In this document: positions 1-5,222 of the stretch, in pieces
How the letters are laid out: every line of letters starts with the position of its first letter
How positions within the stretch are numbered: position 1 is the first letter of the stretch
Origin: RGIG6375 sp964472725
GTDB lineage: Bacteria; Bacillota; Clostridia; Oscillospirales; Oscillospiraceae
Assembly: GCA_964472725.1 (NCBI GenBank)
Contig: CAYYLZ010000101.1
Span: 1 to 5,222, forward strand
Reading direction: 5' to 3'
DNA: 5,222 bases
Notes under the pieces: model-generated
The model's database searches: none
Told to the model about the DNA's origin: nothing
Seen by the model: only the letters and a program-made list of their open reading frames with translations
Position numbers and translations under genes: made by a program

Positions 1-1643
1 CGGAGAGTGTTGCGCTCGTCCTCGGAGTAGAGGGCAGCGGCTCTCTTGTCCTTGTAGGTATCGAGAATGTCGGCGTCCTCGTTGGGGAGGAAGCAGGGAC
101 GGACATAAGGCTGACCGCCACCGTTGATGCAGCCGCCGGGGCAGCCCATGATCTCGATGAAGGTGTACTTGCTCTTGCCGGCGCGGATATCGTCAAGGAG
201 AACCTTGGCGTTCTTCATGCCGTGAGCAACAGCGATGCTGATCTCCATGCCGCCGAGAGTGAGGGTAGCTTCCTTGATGCCGTCGAAGCCACGAACAGCC
301 TCGAACTTGATGGCCTCATGCTCCTTGCCCTCGAGGACATAGTAAGCAGTACGCAGAGCAGCTTCCATAACGCCGCCGGTTACGCCGAAGATAACGGCTG
401 CGCCGGAGTACTCGCCCAGCAGATCCTGGTCGAACTCCTCATCGGGAAGCTCGCGGAAGAGGATACCTGCGCGCTTGATGAGGTCGCCAAGCTCACGGGT
501 GGTGAGAACAGCGTCAACATCCTTGATACCGTCGTGCTGAAGCTGAGGTCTTTCCTTCTCGAACTTCTTTGCGGTACAGGGCATGATGGAAACTACGAAG
601 ATGTCCTTGGGGTCAATGCCATTCTTCTCAGCATAGTAGCTCTTGATGATGGCACCCTGCATCTCGTGAGGAGACTTGCAGGAGGAAACGTGACCAAGGA
701 GATCAGAGTAGTAGGTCTCAGCGTAGTTGATCCAGCCGGGAGAGCAGGAGGTGATCATGGGGAGGGTGCCGCCGTTCTTTACGCGGCCGAGAAGCTCGGT
801 AGCCTCTTCCATGATGGTGAGGTCAGCAGCGAAGTTGGTGTCGTAAACCTTGGCGAAGCCCAGGCGCTTGAGAGCAGCGACCATCTTGCCGGTTACGGGA
901 GTACCGATCTTCATGCCGAACTCTTCGCCCAGAGCTGCGCGAACTGCTGGAGCGGTCTGCACGATAACGTGCTTGCCGGCTGCCATAGCTGCGTCGATGA
1001 GAGCGATTTCGGACTTCTCTACGAGAGCACCGGTGGGGCAGACGCTTACGCACTGGCCGCACATGATGCAGGGAGAGGTGCTGAGGGTACGGTTACCGGC
1101 GGGAGCAACGATGGTAGCAAAGCCTCTGTTCTGGAAGCTGAGAACGCCGTTGCCGTGAGCATTCTGGCAGCGTGCTACGCAGCGACCGCAGAGAATGCAC
1201 TTGCTGGTGTCGCGAACGATGGAGGGAGAGATCTCATCGACGGTTACGGGAGTCTTCTCGCCGAGGAACATGTCCTCACGAGCGCCGGTGAGCTTAGCTA
1301 CGTGCAGAAGCTCGCACTTGCCGTTCTTGTTGCACTGCTGGCACTTCATGGAGTGGTTGCTGAGCAGAAGCTCGACGGAGGTGCGGCGGGCAGCGGAAGC
1401 CTTGGGGGAGGAGATGGTGATCTCCATGCCCTCGTTTACGGGGTATACGCAGGAAGCAACGAGACCCTTAGCGCCGGTAGCCTCAACGAGACATACGCGG
1501 CAGGAACCCTGGTTGCACTCGCCGTGGTTGAAAGCGCAGAGGGAGGGGATCTCATAACCGCACTTTCTTGCGGCTTCAAGTATAGTAATGCCGTCTTCTA
1601 CCTGATAGGGGCGGCCTTCTATTTTAATGTTAACAAGAGCCAT
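1..1643 (-). CDS. hydA: [FeFe]-hydrogenase catalytic subunit HydA, C-terminus cut by window edge
   Basis: Catalytic subunit of a trimeric NAD(H)- and ferredoxin-linked [FeFe]-hydrogenase; it reduces protons to H2 (or the reverse) at the H-cluster in the cytoplasm. Translating the minus strand from ATG at 1643 gives 547 complete codons with no stop. In order: a NuoG-like [2Fe-2S] domain (C36, C48, C51, C65); a His-Cys3 [4Fe-4S] site (H97, C101, C104, C110); a 2x[4Fe-4S] ferredoxin domain (C149/152/155/159 and C192/195/198/202); then the H-cluster domain with L1 TSCSPGW (298-304), L2 MPCTAKKFE (354-362) and L3 EIMGCPGGCINGGGQP (497-512). The spacing matches the Clostridium pasteurianum CpI architecture. 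The visible end (DKRAAALYSEDERNTLR) is the start of the small-subunit-like tail, so probably only about 30-40 residues are missing. The start is fixed by AAGGAGGT seven bases upstream, overlapping the hydB stop. Oddity: Ser301 stands where CpI has an H-cluster cysteine. Lys7 is the only lysine encoded by AAA. Family assignment is very secure; bifurcating activity is inferred from the HydABC context. Confidence 0.97.
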   Translation of the reverse strand, partial: MALVNIKIEGRPYQVEDGITILEAARKCGYEIPSLCAFNHGECNQGSCRVCLVEATGAKGLVASCVYPVNEGMEITISSPKASAARRTSVELLLSNHSMKCQQCNKNGKCELLHVAKLTGAREDMFLGEKTPVTVDEISPSIVRDTSKCILCGRCVARCQNAHGNGVLSFQNRGFATIVAPAGNRTLSTSPCIMCGQCVSVCPTGALVEKSEIALIDAAMAAGKHVIVQTAPAVRAALGEEFGMKIGTPVTGKMVAALKRLGFAKVYDTNFAADLTIMEEATELLGRVKNGGTLPMITSCSPGWINYAETYYSDLLGHVSSCKSPHEMQGAIIKSYYAEKNGIDPKDIFVVSIMPCTAKKFEKERPQLQHDGIKDVDAVLTTRELGDLIKRAGILFRELPDEEFDQDLLGEYSGAAVIFGVTGGVMEAALRTAYYVLEGKEHEAIKFEAVRGFDGIKEATLTLGGMEISIAVAHGMKNAKVLLDDIRAGKSKYTFIEIMGCPGGCINGGGQPYVRPCFLPNEDADILDTYKDKRAAALYSEDERNTL

Positions 1644-1650
1644 TGTCTGT

Positions 1651-1659
1651 ACCTCCTTA
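1651..1659 (-). promoter_or_regulatory. hydA Shine-Dalgarno overlapping hydB stop
   Basis: The minus strand again reads TAAGGAGGT. The TAA ends hydB and AAGGAGGT lies seven bases from the hydA ATG. The nine bases are identical to those at the hydC/hydB junction, so initiation of both downstream genes has the same layout, consistent with matched output of the three subunits. Confidence 0.88.
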
Positions 1660-3522
1660 ATCCTTGTAGATGGCGCCGAACTTGCAGGAAGAGATACATG
1701 CGCCGCACTTGATGCACTTGGTTGCGTCGATCTCGAAGGGAGTCTTCTTGACCTCGCCGGTGATGGCGTTGACAGGGCACTGACGTGCGCAGAGGCTGCA
1801 CTTTCTGCACTTATCGGGGTCTATCTTGTACTGCATGAGGTTCTTGCAAACCTTAGCGGGGCACTTCTTATCAACGATATGAGCAATGTACTCATCCTTG
1901 AAGTGTCTGAGAGTGGAGATGATGGGGTTGGAAGCGGTCTGACCAAGAGCGCAGAGAGCGTTGCTCTTGCAGGCGTTGCCCAGCTCTTCCAGCTCGTCCA
2001 GATCCTTCATGGTGCCGGTGCCGTTGGTGATTCTGGTGAGGATCTCCAGCATACGCTTGGTACCAACACGGCAGGGGGTGCACTTACCGCAGGACTCGTC
2101 GCAGATGAATTCCATGTAGAACTTAGCAACGTCGACCATACAGTTGTCTTCGTCCATAACGATAGCACCGCCGGAACCCATCATGGAGCCCTTGGCAACC
2201 AGATTGTCGAAGTCGATGGGCTCATCAAGGAACTCTGCGGTGAGGCAGCCGCCGGAAGGGCCACCGGTCTGGATAGCCTTGAAGGTCTTGCCATTGGGGA
2301 TACCGCCGCCGATGTCGAAAATCAGGTCGCGGAGAGTGGTGCCCATGGGAACCTCAACGAGACCTACGTTGTTGACCTTACCGCCGAGAGCGAATACCTT
2401 GGTGCCCTTGGACTTCTCGGTGCCGTTCTGAGCGAACTTCTCTGCACCCTCTCTGAGGACGTAGGGAACGCAGGCGAGAGTCTCAACGTTGTTAACGATG
2501 GTGGGCTTATCCCAAAGACCCTTAACAGCGGGGAAGGGAGGACGGGGACGAGGCATACCGCGCTTACCCTCGATGGAGTTCAGAAGAGCGGTCTCTTCGC
2601 CGCAGACGAATGCGCCTGCGCCGGGACGGATATATACGCGGAAGGAGAAGTCAGTGCCGAGGATGTTGTCGCCAAGGAGACCCAGCTCTTCAGCCTGCTG
2701 GATAGCAACCTGGAGACGATGGATAGCGGTGGGATACTCAGCGCGGACGTAGAAGTTACCTTCCTTAGCGCCGATAGCGTAACCGGCGATCATCATACCT
2801 TCGATAACGGCAAGGGGGTTACCCTCGAGGATGGAACGGTCCATGAATGCACCGGGGTCACCCTCGTCGCCGTTGCAGACTACATACTTCTCATCGCCGG
2901 CAGAGGCGTAAGCAAACTGCCACTTTCTGCCGGTGGGGAAGCCTGCGCCGCCGCGGCCGCGGAGGCCGGAGTCGAGAACTTCCTTGATAACGTCGGCTCT
3001 GTCCATCTGAAGGGCTCTTACGAGACCTGCGAAAGCGCCGGCGCCGATAGCTTCGTTGATGTCTTCGGGGTTGATGGAGCCGCAGCCGTGCAGGGAGATA
3101 CGCATCTGCTTCTTGTAGAAGTTGATGTCGTCCTGCTTGGAGACCTTCTCGCCGGTGGCGGGGTCAACAAAGAGCAGTCTCTCAACGATCTGACCGCCGA
3201 TGAGGTCCGTCTCAACGATTTCCTCTACGTCGTCGATGGTAACGAGTCTGTAGAGAGTGTCTTCGGGATAGATCTTAACGAAGGGACCCTGAGAGCAGAA
3301 GCCGAAGCAGCCAACCTGGTTTACGGTGACCTTATCGGAAAGACCCTTCTCGACAACGAGCTTTTCGATCTTCTCTCTGATGACAGCGGAGTCGGAAGAA
3401 AGGCAACCGGTACCGCCGCAGAGAACTACAGCGCGCATGCCGTTGGTGCCGCTGAACTTGGCAGCCAGAGCAGCAGAACATTCTTCGCGCTTACATTCGA
3501 ACTCAGCAAAATTCTTGATCAT
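1657..3522 (-). CDS. hydB: HydB, NuoF-like FMN/NAD(H)-binding subunit of trimeric [FeFe]-hydrogenase
   Basis: Diaphorase-type subunit (621 aa, normal for the family) that exchanges electrons with NAD(H) through FMN and passes them towards HydA. It has an N-terminal thioredoxin-like [2Fe-2S] domain at about 28-115 (C35, C40, C72, C76). The NuoF core follows: RGRGGAGFPTGRKW (188-201) and GDEGDPGAFMDRS (218-230) for nucleotide/FMN, GAGAFVCGEETAL (301-313), and SCGKCTPCRVG (477-487) with C478, C481, C484 and distal C524 for the N3-type [4Fe-4S]. The C-terminal region has H540, H547, C554 and C559, possibly the structural zinc site known from HydB structures (inference). It ends in a 2x[4Fe-4S] ferredoxin domain (C572/575/578/582 and C603/606/609/613). 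This layout with flanking hydC and hydA is that of electron-bifurcating HydABC; the homologous HndC of NADP-reducing hydrogenases is the main alternative. AAGGAGGT lies eight bases before the ATG and overlaps the hydC stop. An extra C10/C15 pair precedes the thioredoxin-like fold. Confidence 0.97.
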   Translation of the reverse strand: MIKNFAEFECKREECSAALAAKFSGTNGMRAVVLCGGTGCLSSDSAVIREKIEKLVVEKGLSDKVTVNQVGCFGFCSQGPFVKIYPEDTLYRLVTIDDVEEIVETDLIGGQIVERLLFVDPATGEKVSKQDDINFYKKQMRISLHGCGSINPEDINEAIGAGAFAGLVRALQMDRADVIKEVLDSGLRGRGGAGFPTGRKWQFAYASAGDEKYVVCNGDEGDPGAFMDRSILEGNPLAVIEGMMIAGYAIGAKEGNFYVRAEYPTAIHRLQVAIQQAEELGLLGDNILGTDFSFRVYIRPGAGAFVCGEETALLNSIEGKRGMPRPRPPFPAVKGLWDKPTIVNNVETLACVPYVLREGAEKFAQNGTEKSKGTKVFALGGKVNNVGLVEVPMGTTLRDLIFDIGGGIPNGKTFKAIQTGGPSGGCLTAEFLDEPIDFDNLVAKGSMMGSGGAIVMDEDNCMVDVAKFYMEFICDESCGKCTPCRVGTKRMLEILTRITNGTGTMKDLDELEELGNACKSNALCALGQTASNPIISTLRHFKDEYIAHIVDKKCPAKVCKNLMQYKIDPDKCRKCSLCARQCPVNAITGEVKKTPFEIDATKCIKCGACISSCKFGAIYKD

Positions 3523-3530
3523 TGTGCGTT

Positions 3531-3539
3531 ACCTCCTTA
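3531..3539 (-). promoter_or_regulatory. hydB Shine-Dalgarno overlapping hydC stop
   Basis: The minus strand reads TAAGGAGGT. The TAA ends hydC, and AAGGAGGT is a near-perfect ribosome binding site eight bases from the hydB ATG. A ribosome terminating on hydC therefore covers the next initiation site, which suggests translational coupling. It also fixes the hydB start. Confidence 0.88.
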
Positions 3540-4025
3540 TTCGGCAGCTGCGTCAGCTCTCAGCTGATCGATGATGACGGGAACGTCCTTGACAGCAACC
3601 TTGGAATATACCTTGCCGTTGATGGAAACAGCGGGAGCAATACCGCAGGCGCCGATGCAGCGCAGAGCATCGAGGGTGAACATGCCGTCCTCGCTGGTCT
3701 CGCCGGGCTTGATGTTAAGGATCTCGGAGAACTTGTCGATAACCTGCTGAGCGCCCTTAACGTAGCAAGCGGTACCCAGGCAGCAGCCGACAACGTACTT
3801 GCCCTTGGGAGTGAGGGAGAAGAAAGAGTAGAAGGTAACTACGCCGTAGATTTCAGCAACGGAAATTCCGGTTCTTGCGGATACCAGTTCCTGAACCTCA
3901 AGGGGTATGTAGCCGTACTCGTTCTGGATGTCGCTGAGAATCATGATCAGCGGGGTTTTCTGGCCGATGTGTCTGTCACAGATCTCGTTGATCTTGGCAG
4001 CAGCAGCCTCTTGCAGATGAGCCAT
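3537..4025 (-). CDS. hydC: HydC, NuoE-like thioredoxin-fold [2Fe-2S] subunit of trimeric [FeFe]-hydrogenase
   Basis: Small electron-transfer subunit (162 aa, typical NuoE/HydC length). An N-terminal helical segment (about 1-70, including QNEYGYIPLEVQELVSARTGIS and the family block EIYGVVTFYSFF at 58-69) precedes a thioredoxin-like ferredoxin domain. The [2Fe-2S] ligands are C82 and C87 (CLGTAC) plus C123 and C127 (CIGAC). In known HydABC complexes this subunit sits on HydB, near its FMN site. It is the first gene of the operon: hydB begins 14 bp beyond its stop, and the TAA is part of the hydB Shine-Dalgarno. The start is supported by AAGGAGGA at 4039-4032, six bases from the ATG, and by a promoter about 70 bp upstream. 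The tail (RADAAAE) is Ala-rich and unremarkable. By sequence alone it could be a NuoE or HndA homologue; the downstream hydB and hydA decide the name. Confidence 0.96.
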   Translation of the reverse strand: MAHLQEAAAAKINEICDRHIGQKTPLIMILSDIQNEYGYIPLEVQELVSARTGISVAEIYGVVTFYSFFSLTPKGKYVVGCCLGTACYVKGAQQVIDKFSEILNIKPGETSEDGMFTLDALRCIGACGIAPAVSINGKVYSKVAVKDVPVIIDQLRADAAAE

Positions 4026-4062
4026 GTGTTTTCCTCCTTAATGGTTTTATATACGTTTCAGC

Positions 4063-4073
4063 GTTTAATAAAC
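4063..4073. repeat. Short inverted repeat in hydC leader
   Basis: GTTTA-A-TAAAC is a perfect 5-1-5 palindrome in the predicted 5' leader of the hyd transcript, about 15-25 nt after the predicted start site. It could be an operator half-buried in the transcribed region, or chance in AT-rich DNA. It is too short and AT-rich to act as a terminator. Confidence 0.3.
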
Positions 4074-4093
4074 AGTCTTGTGCCATTGTCGTA

Positions 4094-4122
4094 ATTATAG
4101 CATGGGAATTCTAAAAAGTCAT
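4094..4122 (-). promoter_or_regulatory. Predicted sigma-A promoter of hydCBA (extended -10)
   Basis: On the minus strand, -35 ATGACT (4122-4117, four of six matches to TTGACA), a 17-bp spacer, and a perfect -10 TATAAT (4099-4094) preceded by the extended -10 dinucleotide (TGCTATAAT). Transcription would start near 4087, giving a leader of about 60 nt before hydC. The perfect extended -10 compensates for the weak -35 and fits strong expression. No other comparably placed minus-strand promoter was seen close to hydC. Confidence 0.75.
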
Positions 4123-4129
4123 TAGCTAA

Positions 4130-4449
4130 ATGAATTTATTATTACATTTCATCAAAACTGACCAAAATTTATAGCAACAAAAACGAACGAGTTCACAAAA
4201 ATGACTATGAGCCATATAAAACGTGGAAAAACAAGTTCAGTTTTTGGACAATGATGATGAAAAATACAATTTTGTTAAGGAAAAACCTATTTTTGCAGGG
4301 GGTTAAAGAAATAGCTAATTTGTACAAAACTGTCGAAGCGGGGAAGAGCGGAGTGGTATTGTGAAATAACGAAAAGTGAACGTGTTTATATATTAAGGAA
4401 CAATTATAGGGACATGAAAAATGTTTTTTTGAATAAAATGACAAAATAT
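4130..4449. other. AT-rich intergenic stretch, no gene recognised
   Basis: About 320 bp of AT-rich DNA between the two divergent promoters. Both strands contain only short open frames with no ribosome binding site or recognisable domain (for example 37 codons at 4251-4364 plus, 92 codons at 4205-4483 minus). There are A/T tracts (for example 4424-4430), one TAGCTAA copy at 4312-4318, and one candidate promoter (4192-4220 plus). I see no tRNA, rRNA, riboswitch, strong hairpin or mobile-element end. The composition differs sharply from the flanking genes, as is usual for intergenic DNA in Clostridia. Confidence 0.7.
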
Positions 4450-4465
4450 TTGAATTGAAATTCAA
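4450..4465. promoter_or_regulatory. Candidate operator: 7-2-7 palindrome over the -35 of the rightward promoter
   Basis: TTGAATT-GA-AATTCAA has perfect 7-base arms around a 2-base centre. It covers the whole predicted -35 (4455-4460) of the promoter for the ATPase gene, so a dimeric regulator bound here would block RNA polymerase. The sequence does not clearly match the Rex, Fur, PerR or CodY consensus as I know them, so no regulator is named. Chance is possible because the region is AT-rich. Confidence 0.45.
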
Positions 4466-4483
4466 TATGAGATATGCTATCAT
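4455..4483 (+). promoter_or_regulatory. Predicted sigma-A promoter of the ATPase operon (extended -10)
   Basis: -35 TTGAAA (4455-4460, five of six matches), exact 17-bp spacer, -10 TATCAT (4478-4483, five of six) with an upstream TG giving TGCTATCAT. Transcription would begin near 4490, leaving a leader of about 45 nt before the ATG at 4535. The extended -10 differs by one base from that of the divergent hyd promoter. A palindrome covers the -35. Confidence 0.75.
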
Positions 4484-4534
4484 AGTTTAAATAGCTAAAA
4501 CATCGCAAGACGCGTATTTTTACGGAGAAAAACA

Positions 4535-5194
4535 ATGGAATTCAAGCCCTTTACACTTATCTGCGGTCATTACGGCTGCGGAAAAACAAATCTTTCGCTG
4601 AATATTGCCCTCGACCTTGCCGCGAGAGGTGAGAAGGTGACCCTTGTGGATATGGACGTAGTCAATCCCTACTTCCGTTCCTCGGATTACCGCCATCTTA
4701 TACAGGAGGCGGGGGTTCACCTTATAGCCTCGGCTTTCGCGGGCGGCAATTTGGACTCGCCCTCCATTCCAGCGGAGGTGGCCTCCATCTTTGACAGTCC
4801 CGAGGGATATATAATCATAGATGTGGGCGGCGACGATGTCGGAGCTACGGCCCTTGGCCGCTTCTCCCACAGAATAAATGCAATAGACTATGATATGCTC
4901 TACGTTATCAACAAAAACCGCCCCATTACCGCCGACGCGGCCTCAGCGGGGGAGATACTTGGAGAAATCGAGCGCAAATCCCGCATCAAGGCTACCGGCA
5001 TCGTCAACAACACCCACCTTATGGGCTTTACGACGGAGGAAACCGTTCTCTCGTCGATGGAATATGCCAGACAGACGGCAGAGGATATGAACCTGCCGCT
5101 GCGTTTTACCACAGCACCCGAAAGCTTCGCCGACAAGCTTGACATTGAAAATATTTATCCGGTGAAGGTTCATGTAAAAACACCCTGGATGTGA
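4535..5194 (+). CDS. ParA/MinD-like P-loop ATPase of the CobQ/CobB/MinD/ParA superfamily, function unknown
   Basis: Predicted cytoplasmic nucleotide-binding protein of 219 aa with no signal peptide or membrane segment. A Walker A loop lies at 11-18 (GHYGCGKT); the signature lysine of true deviant Walker A ATPases (KGGxGKT) is replaced by His12. A switch-I-like segment is at about 39-51 (DMDVVNPYFRSSD), and a Walker B/switch II segment at 93-105 (IIIDVGGDDVGAT). A conserved-looking NNTHLMGFTTEETV lies at 158-171. Such proteins are often annotated as cobyrinic acid a,c-diamide synthase-like, but I see no CobB/CobQ amidotransferase domain and do not support a cobalamin role. From memory, homologues lie directly upstream of 2-oxoacid:ferredoxin oxidoreductase genes in Clostridia, so a role in assembly or cluster delivery for that enzyme is possible but unproven. 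The start is supported by GGAG at 4524-4527, seven bases before the ATG. Lysine codons are mixed AAA/AAG, unlike the hyd genes, suggesting lower expression. Confidence 0.88.
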   Translation: MEFKPFTLICGHYGCGKTNLSLNIALDLAARGEKVTLVDMDVVNPYFRSSDYRHLIQEAGVHLIASAFAGGNLDSPSIPAEVASIFDSPEGYIIIDVGGDDVGATALGRFSHRINAIDYDMLYVINKNRPITADAASAGEILGEIERKSRIKATGIVNNTHLMGFTTEETVLSSMEYARQTAEDMNLPLRFTTAPESFADKLDIENIYPVKVHVKTPWM

Positions 5195-5210
5195 AAGGAA
5201 TGATTTTCCC

Positions 5211-5222
5211 ATGGCAAAAATC
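5211..5222 (+). CDS. Start of a downstream gene (MAKI...), cut by window edge
   Basis: Four codons (ATG GCA AAA ATC) remain before the window ends. AAGGA at 5195-5199 precedes the ATG by 11 bases, a slightly long but usable spacing, and the gap to the upstream stop is only 16 bp, so the gene is probably in the same operon as the ATPase. In related genomes, as I recall, the next gene is a small 4Fe-4S ferredoxin-like (delta) subunit of a 2-oxoacid:ferredoxin oxidoreductase, and a MAKI-type start would fit. Four residues cannot establish this. Confidence 0.5.

Noticed and set aside
222..1712. 496-codon open frame on the plus strand opposite hydA
   Set aside because: Same codon-bias shadow effect. 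No ribosome binding site or protein motif, while the minus frame encodes an intact hydrogenase.
1627..3567. 646-codon open frame on the plus strand covering all of hydB
   Set aside because: It is a shadow of hydB: codon bias avoids Leu TTA/CTA and Ser TCA, which would make stops on the opposite strand. The protein has no recognisable domain, and the minus-strand product has complete catalytic motifs.
3522..4094. 190-codon plus-strand open frame opposite hydC
   Set aside because: Shadow of hydC; low-complexity hydrophobic product without a motif or a credible start.
4227..4245. AAAAAC ... GTTTTT inverted repeat resembling a terminator
   Set aside because: The stem is six base pairs, five of them A-T, with no GC-rich core; no gene ends nearby.
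4271..4278. Possible clostridial-type Rex half-site TTGTTAA
   Set aside because: Only one arm is present; the expected TTAACAA arm four bases further on is absent.
4251..4364. 37-codon plus-strand frame starting with three ATG codons
   Set aside because: No ribosome binding site at a usable distance and no recognisable motif; kept only as part of the orphan-promoter observation.
4359..4376. Possible Rex (NADH sensor) operator beginning TTGTGAAAT
   Set aside because: The left half matches the Rex half-site, but the right half (CGAAAAG) does not form the required inverted repeat, and it lies far from both promoters.
4205..4483. 92-codon minus-strand frame in the intergenic region
   Set aside because: AT-rich translation (many F, L, N, S, Y), no Shine-Dalgarno, and its start codon lies inside the well-formed rightward promoter.
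4520..4870. 116-codon minus-strand frame opposite the ATPase gene
   Set aside because: Antisense shadow; the plus frame has P-loop and Walker B motifs, a promoter and a ribosome binding site.

Overview
The window looks like a segment of a strictly anaerobic, fermentative Firmicute. Ruminococcaceae/Oscillospiraceae (Ruminococcus-like) is my best guess. This rests on a hydC-hydB-hydA [FeFe]-hydrogenase operon of the clostridial type, strong AGGAGG ribosome binding sites, an AT-rich intergenic region between moderately GC-rich genes, and a ParA/MinD-like ATPase gene of the kind I recall lying ahead of 2-oxoacid:ferredoxin oxidoreductase genes in Clostridia. The genus is inference.

Positions 1-4025, minus strand: a compact operon transcribed leftwards as hydC (3537-4025), hydB (1657-3522) and hydA (1-1643, running off the left edge). 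It encodes a trimeric, cytoplasmic, NAD(H)-linked [FeFe]-hydrogenase of the electron-bifurcating/confurcating class. HydC carries a [2Fe-2S] cluster. HydB carries the FMN/NAD site, a NuoF-type [4Fe-4S] cluster and a C-terminal 2x[4Fe-4S] ferredoxin domain. HydA carries four accessory cluster sites and the H-cluster domain. At both gene junctions the upstream stop codon lies inside the next gene's Shine-Dalgarno sequence (TAAGGAGGT), which suggests translational coupling. An extended -10 promoter lies about 70 bp upstream of hydC. Codon use is strongly biased (Lys almost only AAG), as expected for highly expressed genes.

Positions 4026-4534: a 509-bp AT-rich divergent intergenic region. It holds the hyd promoter, a convincing promoter for the rightward gene with a 7-2-7 palindrome over its -35, three TAGCTAA motifs and one weaker candidate promoter in the middle. 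I see no convincing gene in it.

Positions 4535-5222, plus strand: a 219-aa P-loop ATPase of the CobQ/CobB/MinD/ParA superfamily, followed after 16 bp by the first four codons (MAKI) of another gene cut by the right edge. If the recalled context holds, the rightward operon makes reduced ferredoxin from 2-oxoacids, while the leftward operon disposes of electrons from reduced ferredoxin and NADH as H2.

Most of this is established core fermentation metabolism and I do not see a new system. The points most worth a second look are a serine in the H-cluster L1 motif (TSCSPGW), the function of the ATPase, and the palindrome over its promoter.
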